A stretch of DNA of 64,000 nt from Brachyspira pilosicoli (GCF_008016535.1 NZ_SAXY01000045.1:1-64000), one strand, 5' to 3'. Numbered from the stretch's first letter, positions 14,731 to 24,580 are shown. Numbers and translations are program-made. The notes: generated by a model from the letters alone, not told the origin.

Positions 14731-15783
14731 TCAATAAAAATCTCTAGTCTCTGTTTCAAAATATTCTTCTAAGTTATATGGAGAATATATTCCCTTATCT
14801 GTAACAACGGCACTTATTAGTTTTGGAGGAGTAACATCAAAAGATGGGTATATTCCTTTAACGCCTTTTAATGTATTATGTATTCCTCTGTATGATAAAA
14901 CGAGTTCAGGGTCTCTCTCTTCTATCACTATATCAGAGCCTTTGTTTTTATCCTTATCTGGTATGCCTGTAACATAATAAGGAATTTCAAATTTGTCTGC
15001 CAATATTGCAGCTTGAAGAGTTCCTATTTTGTTTGCAATATATCCGTCTCTTGTGATAGTGTCAGCAGCCGAAGTAAATATATTTATAGCACCCTTTTGC
15101 ATAACATACGCTGCCATATTATCAGTAATAACTGTTACATCTATACCGCTTTCATAAAAACAAGAAGAGGTAAGTCTTGCCCCTTGAAAATATGGACGAG
15201 TTTCTAAACAATATGCTCTAAAAGTTTTATTTTCTTTTTTAGCAGCCCTACACATCATTCCTACTATAGTTTCTCCAAAGCATTGTGTTAATATGGAAGC
15301 ATTATTTTCTACAAGTTTTATTAAATATGTTCCAACCTCTTCCATGATGGAATATCTTCTGTTTAGAGATTCTATTGCATTATTGAAAATAGCTTTTACT
15401 GGATTTTTGCATTCTTTTAATGCTTTTTTAGCAGCCTCTAATGCAGATTCTGTTATAATTCTATATCTGTTTGCAGTTGTAGGTCTAGAGTTAGCTAATA
15501 CATTGGAAGCTTCAGTTAAAAACTCAATTTGTTCTTTTTCTGTTTTCTTTTCAACTTCACTAGCAGCCAAAGCCATACCCATAGCACAAGCTGTATAAGG
15601 ACCAGCACTCTGAGTAACCATATTATATATAGCCTCAGCCACTTCTTTATAACTATAACATTCCACAAAACTAATTTCTGTAGGGTATATTCTTCTGTCT
15701 AATATTCTTACTTTTTTGTTTTCATACCAAGCAACATTTTCGTATCTCAACAAAAAAGGCAAATCATAATCTTTTCTTTCCAT
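14731..15783 (-). CDS. MtnA/eIF2B-like sugar-phosphate isomerase
   Basis: A 350-residue protein of the methylthioribose-1-phosphate isomerase / eIF2B-alpha family. Recognisable blocks in order: a divergent GPYTACAMG where RGAPAIG is usual, NSRPTTANR for SRPTAVNL, ILTQCFGET holding the catalytic-position Cys, LETRPYFQGARLTS, DNMAAYVM, AADTITRDGYIANKIGT with the catalytic-position Asp, and IEERDPELV. Known reaction of MtnA: 5-methylthioribose-1-phosphate to the ribulose form in methionine salvage. No other salvage gene is beside it, so a related sugar-phosphate isomerase role is possible. It is monocistronic. Confidence 0.8.
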   Translation of the reverse strand: MERKDYDLPFLLRYENVAWYENKKVRILDRRIYPTEISFVECYSYKEVAEAIYNMVTQSAGPYTACAMGMALAASEVEKKTEKEQIEFLTEASNVLANSRPTTANRYRIITESALEAAKKALKECKNPVKAIFNNAIESLNRRYSIMEEVGTYLIKLVENNASILTQCFGETIVGMMCRAAKKENKTFRAYCLETRPYFQGARLTSSCFYESGIDVTVITDNMAAYVMQKGAINIFTSAADTITRDGYIANKIGTLQAAILADKFEIPYYVTGIPDKDKNKGSDIVIEERDPELVLSYRGIHNTLKGVKGIYPSFDVTPPKLISAVVTDKGIYSPYNLEEYFETETRDFY

Positions 15784-15838
15784 TTGTTGTAGTCCATAAT
15801 ATTTAATATATATATTTTATCGTAAAATATAAAAATTA

Positions 15839-16555
15839 TCAATTATTAAAAATATCCCAGGGATTATAATTTGGTATATCAGCCTCAATAAATATTTCTT
15901 TATCTTTTGTAGGGTGGGGAAACTTAACACTTTTTGCAAACAAAGCTAAAGGCACATCATCTCTGTCATATTTTATGTATGAGCCATATTTTCTGTCGCC
16001 ATATATAGCATGTCCAAGATTTGAAAGCTGTACTCTTATCTGATGAAACCTTCCCGTTTCAAGCTCTATTTTTAAAAGACTTAAATTTTTTATATTATCC
16101 TCTTTCAATACTTTATAATGAAGAATAGCTTTTTTGGCATTCTTAGTATTTTCAAAAACAACCATTGCAATATTTCCAAGTTTATTTGTTTTTTTTATCA
16201 AATAATTTTCTAGAGTATTTTCTTTTTCTAATAATATTCCTTTCACTACGCAATAATAAGTCTTTTGAAAATTTCTATTTCTTATAGCCTCACTTAATCT
16301 AGATGCTGCCTTAGAAGTTTTAGCAAACACCATAACACCAGATACAGGTCTGTCAAGTCTATGAACTAATCCTAAAAAAACATTCCCTTGTTTACTATAT
16401 TTTAATTTGATGTAGTCTTTTATATTTTCAAAAAAAGATGTATCGCCTGTATTATCTGCTTGAGTTGGAATGTTTGGCGGTTTTACAGCTACTATAATGT
16501 GATTGTCTTCGTATAGGGGATTTATGAAGTTTGTAATTTGTTCTAAGTTGTTCAT
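15839..16555 (-). CDS. RluA-family pseudouridine synthase
   Basis: A 238-residue synthase without an S4 domain. The catalytic aspartate is in GLVHRLDRPVSGVMVFAKT (near residue 68), followed by FQKTYYCVVKG and the ETGRFHQIRVQLSNLGHAIYGD block typical of RluA/RluC/RluD enzymes. The target (rRNA or tRNA uridine) cannot be named from sequence. The gene starts 26 bp downstream of tRNA-Phe on the same strand with no terminator between, so it may be read from the tRNA promoter. Confidence 0.9.
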   Translation of the reverse strand: MNNLEQITNFINPLYEDNHIIVAVKPPNIPTQADNTGDTSFFENIKDYIKLKYSKQGNVFLGLVHRLDRPVSGVMVFAKTSKAASRLSEAIRNRNFQKTYYCVVKGILLEKENTLENYLIKKTNKLGNIAMVVFENTKNAKKAILHYKVLKEDNIKNLSLLKIELETGRFHQIRVQLSNLGHAIYGDRKYGSYIKYDRDDVPLALFAKSVKFPHPTKDKEIFIEADIPNYNPWDIFNN

Positions 16556-16581
16556 ATGGATTTTTATGAGAGTAAGAAATG

Positions 16582-16654
16582 TGCCGAGTCAGGGAATCGA
16601 ACCCTAGACACAAGGATTTTCAGTCCTTTGCTCTACCTACTGAGCTAACTCGGC
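16582..16654 (-). tRNA. tRNA-Phe (GAA)
   Basis: A 73-nt cloverleaf on the minus strand: acceptor GCCGAGT/ACTCGGC, anticodon loop CTGAAAA giving GAA, T-arm GGTTCGATTCC, discriminator A. The 3' CCA is not encoded. Confidence 0.97.
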
Positions 16655-16665
16655 AAGTGAAAATT

Positions 16666-16693
16666 AGTATAACATGTCGTAAAAAAAAGTCAA
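16666..16693 (-). promoter_or_regulatory. Sigma-70 type promoter for tRNA-Phe
   Basis: On the minus strand TTGACT (16693-16688) and TATACT (16671-16666) with a 16-bp spacer, ending 11 bp before the mature tRNA 5' end. The remaining gap to rpmH (16694-17032) is AT-rich with the rpmH promoter near its end. I looked for DnaA boxes there and found none. Confidence 0.6.
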
Positions 16694-16933
16694 TAGTTAT
16701 TTTTTTATTTTATTGTTTAATAGTGTAAAATTTTATATTTTTTTGATGTTTTTTTATAAATTATAGTGTTGTATTTTGATTTAATATTAATACAAAAATA
16801 GCTATATAATATTTATTGTTTAAAATTAATTATAATAAAATAAGATTTCTATGTCTTAAGATAAAAAAATTACTTTTAAAACTAAAGACTATGTAATATC
16901 AATACCTGTAAATAAGTAATAAATGTTTTATGC

Positions 16934-16962
16934 TTGACAAAAAAATAATTATAAAGTATATT
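16934..16962 (+). promoter_or_regulatory. Sigma-70 type promoter for the rpmH-rnpA operon
   Basis: TTGACA (16934-16939) and TATATT (16957-16962) with a 17-bp spacer, 70 bp upstream of the rpmH start. It fits the usual single promoter in front of rpmH. Confidence 0.65.
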
Positions 16963-17032
16963 TAAGTATTATAATTTAAATTGCTATTAACTTAATAAAT
17001 TAATATAAATATAATCTTTTGAAGGAGAAAAA

Positions 17033-17176
17033 ATGAAACGTACTTATCAGCCAAGTAAGTTGCGTCGTGCTAGGAAATTTGGTTTTTTTAAACGTATGGC
17101 AACAAAACACGGTAGAGATGTGTTAAAACGTAGAAGAAGAAAAGGTAGATATCGTTTAACTTCTGCCGATGAGTAA
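17033..17176 (+). CDS. rpmH: Ribosomal protein bL34
   Basis: A 47-residue basic protein beginning [18 protein letters not shown] and continuing through [19 protein letters not shown], the diagnostic L34 pattern. GAAGGAG lies 6-8 nt before the ATG. The end overlaps the rnpA start by 8 bp in another frame. This is the first gene of rpmH-rnpA-yidD-yidC-jag. Confidence 0.97.
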   Translation: MKRTYQPSKLRRARKFGFFKRMATKHGRDVLKRRRRKGRYRLTSADE

Positions 17177-17579
17177 TCAATCATTAAATGATAATTCTAA
17201 TCTAATTAATGATCGGGAAAAAAATAAAAGAATATCATTCAAATTATATCGTAAAGAAAAACTTAAAAGTAAAAAAGATATAATTTGTTTTTTTAAAAAG
17301 AATGATAATTCTAATTTAATTAAGTATAGTAATTATTTTTTTACTATACTTGCTATAAAAAATAATCGTTCTTATTCTAGGTTTGTTGTAACAATAAAAA
17401 AAAACAAAGTTAATGCTGTAAAAAGAAATAGAGCGAAAAGAATTGTTAGAGAAATCTATAGAATAGAAAGAAATAATATTCCTGTAGGGTATGATTATTT
17501 TATTATTATTAATAGATATATTTCCCGTTCATTTTTGGATTATAAAAAAGAGTTAATGAAGTTGTTTTATAGGATTTGA
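17169..17579 (+). CDS. rnpA: Ribonuclease P protein component
   Basis: A 136-residue basic protein. The RNase P signature [13 protein letters not shown] lies near residue 90, after [15 protein letters not shown]. Known role: binds the RNase P RNA and aids 5' maturation of tRNAs. The N-terminus ([18 protein letters not shown]) is about 20 residues longer than many homologues and asparagine-rich, so a later start is conceivable, but the ATG overlapping the rpmH end is the natural coupled start. yidD follows 15 bp on. Confidence 0.93.
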   Translation: MSNQSLNDNSNLINDREKNKRISFKLYRKEKLKSKKDIICFFKKNDNSNLIKYSNYFFTILAIKNNRSYSRFVVTIKKNKVNAVKRNRAKRIVREIYRIERNNIPVGYDYFIIINRYISRSFLDYKKELMKLFYRI

Positions 17580-17594
17580 TGGATTTAGTTTTTT

Positions 17595-17807
17595 ATGCTT
17601 AAGAAAATATTATTGTTTTTAATTTTTATATATCAAAAAGCAATATCACCATACATTAGACCTTCTTGCAGGTATATTCCTTCTTGTTCTGAATATGCTA
17701 AACAAGCTGTTATAAAATATGGTGCTTTTAAAGGCAGTTTTCTCGCTATAGCAAGAGTACTTAGATGTAATCCGCTTGCCAAAAAAATATATGATCCTGT
17801 TCCATAA
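17595..17807 (+). CDS. yidD: Membrane protein insertion efficiency factor YidD
   Basis: A 70-residue protein with the family motifs IYQKAISPYIRPSCRYIPSC and SEYAKQAVIKYGAFKGS, and a C-terminal VLRCNPL. The conserved cysteines are present. Known role: assists YidC-dependent insertion at the inner membrane. It lies between rnpA and yidC, its standard place. Confidence 0.95.
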   Translation: MLKKILLFLIFIYQKAISPYIRPSCRYIPSCSEYAKQAVIKYGAFKGSFLAIARVLRCNPLAKKIYDPVP

Positions 17808-17833
17808 TTATTTTTAAGGAGCTTTTTTGTTTT

Positions 17834-19693
17834 ATGAGTAATAACAAGAGAATGATTTTAGCCGTTGCTCTCTCGGGAGTAATCTTGTTTGCGTATATGT
17901 TCTATCAGGCTAAGACAATTAAACCTATACCAAATGAAAATATACAAACTAATAATACAAATCAAATTAATACTGAAAATCAAAACACATTATTAAATAC
18001 TTCAGAAATACAAAAAATTGATTATATAACTAATGATAATTTGTTACCTACTAATGATACTACTGAAACATTAGAAAATGATTATGTTATAGCTACATTT
18101 AAAAACGGTTCTTTGTTTTCATATAAACTTAAAAATTATTATAAACAAGATTCTGAAATAACAAATGAAATAGTTGATATGGTAGAGCAAGTTTATGAAG
18201 GTATATATCCTTTTACTTTAACTTTTCAAAACTTATCTAACTCTATAGCTTTACCTAATATTTTTAATTATTATTCTGTAAAAGAAAATAATACTATTAT
18301 ATATGTGGCAGATGCTGCTATAGAAGGTAATCCTATAAGAATAAAAAAGACTTTTGCTTTTGGAGAAGACCCTTATCAATTAACTAATACTGTAACTATA
18401 GAAAATCTCGGTGAAAAAGATTTGTCTATGTATTATTCTTATTTTTTAGGTACAGGTATTGGTCCTTATAGAACTGATAAAAATGCTGTAAGAGAGGATG
18501 CTACAAAGGCACAATATTTAATAAAGGGTAATGGTAAGTCAAAAGTTTTTCTCACTGGAGATATTGTTAAAGAAAATATATTTTCAAAATTATTTGGTTT
18601 TGGCGGAGGAGCTAAAACTAATAATCTTAGATATAATATTTATGAAGGGCAAGATAAATGGGTTGCTTTAAATAACAGATATTTTGCTATTATTTCTAGT
18701 CCTGCACAGTCTAATGCTAAATTTGAAACTATGACTTTTTCTAAACCTGTTACTAATGAATATAGAAATGATTTTCATATTGCTAATTTAATATCTGAGC
18801 ATAATATAAAATCTGGTTCTTCTGTTGTAGATACTTATTCTGTTTATATAGGACCAAAGGTAAGAAGAATATTCTCTAAATATTATCTTGAAGAATCGTA
18901 TGAATCAATATTCCAAGAATCTTTCTTAGGACTTAACTTAAGACCTTTAACTTATATATTAGATATTATTTTGAATGCTTTATATGGATTTACAAAAAGT
19001 TATGCTTGGGCAATAATATTATTTACTTTACTATTTAAAATTGTTACTTATCCGCTTAACCATGCTTCATACAAATCTATGAGAAAGATGCAGCTGGTTA
19101 ATCCTAAAATAGAACGTATTAGAGAGCAGTATAAAGATAATCCTGAAAAGTTAAATGCTGAAATCATGAATATTTATAAAAGGGAGAAAATTAATCCTTT
19201 AGGTGGATGTTTGCCTATGCTTTTACCATTCCCACTTCTTATAGCATTTTTCTATTTGATGCAGTCTATGGTGGAACTAAGAAACACTCCTTTCCTATGG
19301 ATTACAGATTTATCTTCTCCAGATAGGTTATTTGTATTTCCAGCAGCTATACCTATTTTAGGCGGTTTTAATTTTAATTTATTCCCTATACTTATGGCTA
19401 TTACAAGTTATGTTAGTATGAAGATACAGCCTTCTTCTTCTGCTGGTGCTTCTGGACAGGCCGCTATGCAGATGAAAATGATGACTACTATATTCCCGCT
19501 TATGATGCTTCTTATGTTCTATAATTTTGCTAGTGGTTTGGCTTTGTATTGGACTGCACAAAACGTTTTTGGGGTAATTCAGCAATTTATAACTTCAAGA
19601 CTTTTAAATAAAAATGATTCTAATAATAATAATGAAACTGTTATTGAGAATAAATATACTAAAAAAGGAAATGCAAAAAAGAAAAGAAAATAG
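17834..19693 (+). CDS. yidC: Membrane protein insertase YidC
   Basis: A 619-residue diderm-type YidC. An N-terminal anchor helix (about residues 7-25) is followed by an Asn/Thr-rich linker and a large periplasmic domain to about 365. The conserved insertase core follows: GFTKSYAWAIILFTLLFK, the coiled cytoplasmic loop with QLVNPKIERIREQYKDN, LLPFPLLIAFFYLM, and FPLMMLLMFYNFASGLALYW. The tail is lysine-rich. Known role: insertion and folding of inner-membrane proteins with or without Sec. The start has AAGGAG 8-10 nt upstream. Confidence 0.97.
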   Translation: MSNNKRMILAVALSGVILFAYMFYQAKTIKPIPNENIQTNNTNQINTENQNTLLNTSEIQKIDYITNDNLLPTNDTTETLENDYVIATFKNGSLFSYKLKNYYKQDSEITNEIVDMVEQVYEGIYPFTLTFQNLSNSIALPNIFNYYSVKENNTIIYVADAAIEGNPIRIKKTFAFGEDPYQLTNTVTIENLGEKDLSMYYSYFLGTGIGPYRTDKNAVREDATKAQYLIKGNGKSKVFLTGDIVKENIFSKLFGFGGGAKTNNLRYNIYEGQDKWVALNNRYFAIISSPAQSNAKFETMTFSKPVTNEYRNDFHIANLISEHNIKSGSSVVDTYSVYIGPKVRRIFSKYYLEESYESIFQESFLGLNLRPLTYILDIILNALYGFTKSYAWAIILFTLLFKIVTYPLNHASYKSMRKMQLVNPKIERIREQYKDNPEKLNAEIMNIYKREKINPLGGCLPMLLPFPLLIAFFYLMQSMVELRNTPFLWITDLSSPDRLFVFPAAIPILGGFNFNLFPILMAITSYVSMKIQPSSSAGASGQAAMQMKMMTTIFPLMMLLMFYNFASGLALYWTAQNVFGVIQQFITSRLLNKNDSNNNNETVIENKYTKKGNAKKKRK

Positions 19694-19719
19694 ATTTATT
19701 CTTTTTTAAGGAGGAAATT

Positions 19720-20424
19720 ATGTTAGTAAAAGAGTTTAGCGGTAAATCTGAGAGGGACGCTATTAATAATGCCCTTACAGAACTTAATCTTACAGAGGAC
19801 CAAGTTAGAGTAGAAGTAATAGATAAAGGTAAAAGGAGTATTCTTGGTATAGGAGAAGATTCTCCAACTATTATAAGAGTTTTTTATGAAGAGTTAGCTA
19901 ATGATTTGAATGAATTTCAAGAAATCATGACTACTGTTTTAAAATATATGGGTATCAATGCTGAAGTAACTGTAAAAGAAGAAACTGAGAAAAGAATATA
20001 TATAGATATTTCTACAGAAGATTCTGGAGTTTTAATTGGTAAGAAAGGAAATACTTTAGAGGCTTTACAATTTGTAATATCATTAATAGCTTCTAAGAAA
20101 TTTGGCGATAATAATGAAAGACATATTATATTAGATGTTGATGGATATAGAGATAGACGTGAAGAAACTTTAAAGCATATGGCTCGTCAAGCTGCACAGC
20201 AAGCTAAAAGAACTAGAAGAACTGTTTCGCTTGAACCTATGTCGCCTTATGAAAGAAGAATAATACACTTAGAATTACAAAACGACCAAGATGTAGAAAC
20301 AAAAAGTGATGGAGAGGCTCCATATAGAAGTGTTAGAGTTTATTCTAAAAAGAAAGGCGGATACAATAATAAAAGATATAATGATAAAGGTGGATACAAT
20401 AAGTCTTATTATAGAAATAGATAA
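19720..20424 (+). CDS. jag: Jag/KhpB RNA-binding protein (Jag-N, KH, R3H)
   Basis: A 234-residue protein with all three parts of the family: Jag-N (EFSGKSERDAINNALTELNL), a KH domain with VLIGKKGNTLEAL (near residue 107), and R3H (SPYERRIIHLELQ near 180). It ends in a Gly/Tyr/Lys-rich tail (KKGGYNNKRYNDKGGYNK). Known role: RNA binding linked to cell envelope growth. GGAGG lies 6 nt upstream and a terminator follows, so it closes the rpmH operon. Confidence 0.95.
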   Translation: MLVKEFSGKSERDAINNALTELNLTEDQVRVEVIDKGKRSILGIGEDSPTIIRVFYEELANDLNEFQEIMTTVLKYMGINAEVTVKEETEKRIYIDISTEDSGVLIGKKGNTLEALQFVISLIASKKFGDNNERHIILDVDGYRDRREETLKHMARQAAQQAKRTRRTVSLEPMSPYERRIIHLELQNDQDVETKSDGEAPYRSVRVYSKKKGGYNNKRYNDKGGYNKSYYRNR

Positions 20425-20435
20425 TAAAAAATATA

Positions 20436-20466
20436 GGCTGCATTAAGAAAATGCGGCCTTTTTTAT
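20436..20466 (+). terminator. Terminator of the rpmH-jag operon
   Basis: GGCTGCATT (20436-20444) pairs with AATGCGGCC (20450-20458, one G-U) and is followed by a T-run, 11 bp after the jag stop codon. Confidence 0.85.
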
Positions 20467-20529
20467 TATTGTAAAATATTAAAATTGTTATATTATTATA
20501 ATCAAGTAATTTATTGGAGGTAGGATAAA

Positions 20530-20994
20530 ATGATAAAAAAGCTGCTATACTTTATTTTTGTTATTTTATTTATTGGCTGTTCCAATAAAGATAAAACTAG
20601 TAGTGATACATTTAGTGTTGATTATTCGAAGGGCTTAGAACAATTTAATAAAAGCAGTTATGTTTCTTTTGATAGTTTTGATGCTTCAAGTGTTGATGCT
20701 AATTTAAAAAATGCATATTTATGGGTGTCTATAAAATATAATAAATTATCTTCTTCTGTTAACAGCAATAATACTGATGAGCCTGATTATTTATTATATT
20801 ATGAAGTTGAAGGAAAGGAATTGGATTATACTTTTTCTATACCAAAAGCAAATCAAAAATTCATAGAAGGTTCTTTAACTTTTTCTGAAGATGCATCATC
20901 TCTTACAATTAAGTTTACAAAAAATATATTATATCCTGCCCTTGTAGGAAAAGTTTTATATGTAATAAAAAGTAATATTATTCAAATCTTTTAA
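20530..20994 (+). CDS. Lipoprotein of unknown function
   Basis: A 154-residue predicted lipoprotein: short signal with lipobox LFIGC (Cys17), then a polar, serine-rich, probably beta-sheet domain (YLLYYEVEGKELDYTFSI, SSLTIKFTKN). No family is recognised. GGAGGTAGG lies 8-9 nt before the ATG. Its last 17 bp overlap the 3' end of the convergent GerMN gene, so the two transcripts overlap. Confidence 0.7.
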   Translation: MIKKLLYFIFVILFIGCSNKDKTSSDTFSVDYSKGLEQFNKSSYVSFDSFDASSVDANLKNAYLWVSIKYNKLSSSVNSNNTDEPDYLLYYEVEGKELDYTFSIPKANQKFIEGSLTFSEDASSLTIKFTKNILYPALVGKVLYVIKSNIIQIF

Positions 20995-22816
20995 ATGGCA
21001 TGTTTTCTATAGATCCTTCTGCCCCTATAGTTTCATTTAAATTGCCATCTATTAAAAATATAACATTATCTATACCTTCAAATTGTGTTGCTGTGTATAC
21101 TAATTGATATATTTGAAGCATAGTGCCTTCATTTCCAAGAGGATTAAATTCAAAGCTTTCATTGAAATTCAAATATACTGTATTACCTTCTACAAATATG
21201 TCTAATAATTCTGTATCTTTAGGTATGCAGCTTATGATATTATTTTTGTTTTCATTATCAGTAGCACCCCTTAATAGAGTTTTTATTGTTTCTTCTATTG
21301 AATTATTATTTTCTATATTTCTCTTTCTAAATATTAATGTAATAGAGCCTGTATTTTCATCATATTCTACTAAATATACTCCTTCATTGCTTGTGTTTTT
21401 TAAGTTTCTTTCATTAGAATAATCTCTTTTTACACTATTATTTGCTTTTGAAGTTTTATATTTTGCTATGTCTTTTTGTGCTTTTTGTATAATTTCTTTT
21501 TTATTTGCATTTTCTTTTGTGTTTATTATTTTATTTTCTTCTCTTATTATATTATTATTTATTTGTCTTTCAGTATTGTTAATTATTCTTTCATTGTTAT
21601 TAATTACTCTATCAGTATTATTAGGATTTACTAAATCATTTATCACTCTATTATAATCATTATTGTTTTTTATTATGTTATTATTGTTTGGGATTACACT
21701 TGTTTGAGAGTTTATTATTAAATCTCTTTTTGATGTTGTTTCTTCTCTTATAATGTTATTTTTATTTTCTGTTATATTATTATTAACTAAACTATCTGCT
21801 AATCTTTCATAATCTTGTTGAGTGTTATTTTTTATAGTAGTTTTTTCAACTGAATCATTTCCTGAATTTATTACTCTTTCTCTAGAATTATAATCATTCT
21901 CTTCTTTTTTATCTCCTCTAAAATAATAATTATAATTGTTCGTATTATATTTTTCTTTAGGTTCATTATTATTTCTCATATAGCTTGGAGGAGTTGAACT
22001 ATATGTTGTAGTTGCAGGACGCATTGTTTTTATATCTCTTGTGGTATTTTCTTTGGGTTTTAGTATATCATAAAATATACTTGAAGAGATGTTGCTATTA
22101 TTTGTTGCAGCAGTATTTTTATTTTCTTGAGTGGTTTTATTATTTATTGAATTAGTTACTTTTTCTAGATAGTTCTTTTCTTCTACTTGGGTTTTATTTT
22201 CTAAATTATTATTTTCGTTTATTGGGTTATTGTTATTCAAATTTCTGTTTTGCTGTATCATCTCTTGTATGTAATTATATGAATCATTAACTATATTATT
22301 TTGATTTTCTTCTTCTATTGTATTTTCTATGTTATTTTTTTTCTCTTCCATATAATTTTGATTAGCATCCTGATTATTTTTATTATTATTGAAAAATACA
22401 GATAAAGATTCTCTTGTAATTGTAGAGTTATTCTGGAGCATATTTGTATTTATAGAAGTTTCAAGCATAGAATTTGTTTCGTATGCCATAATAGATAAAG
22501 TTTCATTTGTATTAGATTTTATAAAGAAATTAAATAGAGGCACATTATCCAAGAAACTTATTTTATTTTCATTTTCACTTCCTGTTGTTTCTAATGTGAG
22601 AGCTTCTCTATGATTAATACTAAAAAAGTCTTTTACGGCAATATCAACCATAGGTGAATATTTTTTTATAACAGTAAATAGTATAGATACAAGTAATATA
22701 AATGAAACTGATATAATTATAGGTTTTTTAAAATTGAATTCTTTATCTTCATTTCTTGTTCTTCTTGTATATGATATACCTTTAGATTTAGCTTTTAATT
22801 GCTCATATCTTGGCAC
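20978..22816 (-). CDS. Membrane-anchored GerMN-domain protein with long Asn-rich linker
   Basis: A 612-residue protein. A basic cytoplasmic start (KAKSKGISYTRRTRNEDKEF) precedes one transmembrane helix at about residues 31-54. About 350 residues of asparagine-rich low complexity follow, then a C-terminal GerMN-like domain (ETIKTLLRGA, GNTVYLNFNESFEFN, QIYQLVYTATQFEGIDNVIFLIDG) from about residue 475. Known of GerMN: found in GerM and lipoprotein LpqB, at the cell envelope; the molecular role is not settled. The Asn-rich region is probably a disordered spacer across the periplasm and is likely to vary in length between strains. Monocistronic. Confidence 0.8.
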   Translation of the reverse strand: MPRYEQLKAKSKGISYTRRTRNEDKEFNFKKPIIISVSFILLVSILFTVIKKYSPMVDIAVKDFFSINHREALTLETTGSENENKISFLDNVPLFNFFIKSNTNETLSIMAYETNSMLETSINTNMLQNNSTITRESLSVFFNNNKNNQDANQNYMEEKKNNIENTIEEENQNNIVNDSYNYIQEMIQQNRNLNNNNPINENNNLENKTQVEEKNYLEKVTNSINNKTTQENKNTAATNNSNISSSIFYDILKPKENTTRDIKTMRPATTTYSSTPPSYMRNNNEPKEKYNTNNYNYYFRGDKKEENDYNSRERVINSGNDSVEKTTIKNNTQQDYERLADSLVNNNITENKNNIIREETTSKRDLIINSQTSVIPNNNNIIKNNNDYNRVINDLVNPNNTDRVINNNERIINNTERQINNNIIREENKIINTKENANKKEIIQKAQKDIAKYKTSKANNSVKRDYSNERNLKNTSNEGVYLVEYDENTGSITLIFRKRNIENNNSIEETIKTLLRGATDNENKNNIISCIPKDTELLDIFVEGNTVYLNFNESFEFNPLGNEGTMLQIYQLVYTATQFEGIDNVIFLIDGNLNETIGAEGSIENMPFKRFE

Positions 22817-22961
22817 TTTACAACTCCAATTTTTAGTGTATCGTTATAATTATCGAAAAAATATAAAATAGTGTTAGAATTTTATCATATATATAAGTAA
22901 TTAATTGCATTATATTTCTAAATATAGTATTATTAAATAATTATTATAGAAGGGGAGAATT

Positions 22962-24560
22962 ATGTTAAAAAGAATATTACTATTTTTTTGTATTTTTGTT
23001 TTAATTTTTTCATGTAATAATAATCTAAATCGTTCTTCAAAAGAGTTATTTATTAATGCGGGTGAAGAACCTAAAACTATAGACCCTACATTATCTGGAA
23101 ATGACTTTGTTTATCCAAGGCATGTGTTTGAAACTTTGATAATTAAGGATAAAAATGGAAATTTACAAGGCGGTGCTTGTGAGAATTGGGATGTTTCAGA
23201 TGATGGTCTTACATATACTTTTCATTTGAGAGAGAATGCTAAGTGGTCTGATGGATTCAATGTAACGGCAAATGATTTTGTTTATGCTTTGCAAAGAGCT
23301 GCTAACCCTGATAGTGCAGCAGAGTATACTTCATTTGTAGAATATATAAAAAATGCTATAAAGATACTTTCTAGTGAACTTCCTGTAGAAGAGCTTGGAG
23401 TAAAAGCTATAGATGATTATACTTTAGAAATAACTTTAGAAGCTCCTACGGGGTATTTTTTAGATATACTTACTTATCCTATATTTGCTCCTGTTAGAAA
23501 AGATATAATAGAAAAATACGGAGATAAATGGTCATTAAGCCCAGAAAGTTATATTGGTAATGGGGCATTTGTTATGACAGAGAGAAATCCTGATGAAAAA
23601 ATAGTTGTAGTAAAAAATACTAACTATTGGAATAAAGATAATATTGTTCCTGAGAAGATTACATTTGTGATGATGAAAGATGCCACTTTAGCACTTGCTG
23701 GTATAAAAGATGGTTCATTAGATTTTTCTGTTAATATTGTGGAGCAGGATTTAGAGAAATTTAAAGAAGAGGGCATAATTAATATAGCTCCATATTTTTC
23801 TACTGTTGCTTTCGGTATAAATGCTACAAATGAGGTTTTAAAAGATGTAAGAATAAGAAAGTCATTATCTTTAGCAATAGATAGAAATTACATAGTTGAA
23901 AATGTTGTACCTACTGCAAAATCACCTACTAGTGCTTGGGTTCCTGTGGGAGCTTATGATGTTAGCGGAGATTTTAGAGAAAATGGTGGGGAGTATATTG
24001 ATTTATCTAAAGAGGCTTATTCTAATAATGTTGAAATGGCTAAAAAATTATTGGCTGAAGCTGGTTATCCTAATGGTGAAAATTTCCCTGTATTAGAATA
24101 TAAAACTACTTCAGATTTAGTTTATATGCAGGTAGCAGAGGCTGTGCAGCAGATGTGGAAAGAAAATTTAGGTATTGATTTACAGATAACTTCTTTAGAA
24201 TGGGCTGCTTATCAGCAAATGAGAAGCGAAAAAGATTATCAGCTTATAAGAACTTTATGGATTGGTGATTATAGTGACCCTATGACTTTTTTAGAAAATT
24301 ATTTAAGTTATAGAAGCCAAAACTCTACAGGATACAGCAATATTATGTTTGATAAATATATAGAAACTGCTAGGTCTACTGCTAATCAAAATATAAGAAT
24401 GGATGCTATGCATAAGGCTGAAAAATTATTAGTAGCAGAAGATAATTTGCTTATTCCGATATATAATCCATCAAATCCAACTTTAGTAAGTAAAAGATTA
24501 AAAGATTATGTTTTAACTCCATTGCAAGAATATCAATTCCATTATGCTTATTTAGAATAA
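22962..24560 (+). CDS. Peptide ABC transporter substrate-binding lipoprotein (OppA family)
   Basis: A 532-residue SBP_bac_5 protein: signal with lipobox LIFSC (Cys18), GEEPKTIDPTLSGNDFVYPRHVFETL, the family signature block ENAKWSDGFNVTANDFVYALQRAANP, and a late ANQNIRMDAMHKAEKLL helix. Known role: captures oligopeptides for an Opp-type importer. No permease or ATPase genes are adjacent and a terminator follows directly, so it must work with a transporter encoded elsewhere. GGGGAG lies 6-8 nt before the ATG. Confidence 0.92.
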   Translation: MLKRILLFFCIFVLIFSCNNNLNRSSKELFINAGEEPKTIDPTLSGNDFVYPRHVFETLIIKDKNGNLQGGACENWDVSDDGLTYTFHLRENAKWSDGFNVTANDFVYALQRAANPDSAAEYTSFVEYIKNAIKILSSELPVEELGVKAIDDYTLEITLEAPTGYFLDILTYPIFAPVRKDIIEKYGDKWSLSPESYIGNGAFVMTERNPDEKIVVVKNTNYWNKDNIVPEKITFVMMKDATLALAGIKDGSLDFSVNIVEQDLEKFKEEGIINIAPYFSTVAFGINATNEVLKDVRIRKSLSLAIDRNYIVENVVPTAKSPTSAWVPVGAYDVSGDFRENGGEYIDLSKEAYSNNVEMAKKLLAEAGYPNGENFPVLEYKTTSDLVYMQVAEAVQQMWKENLGIDLQITSLEWAAYQQMRSEKDYQLIRTLWIGDYSDPMTFLENYLSYRSQNSTGYSNIMFDKYIETARSTANQNIRMDAMHKAEKLLVAEDNLLIPIYNPSNPTLVSKRLKDYVLTPLQEYQFHYAYLE

Positions 24561-24580
24561 ATTATTAAATTGTATTTTAT

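Noticed and set aside
16694-17032. Possible oriC upstream of rpmH
   Set aside because: The gene neighbourhood is suggestive, but I saw no DnaA-box-like TTATCCACA motifs and dnaA is not in the window.
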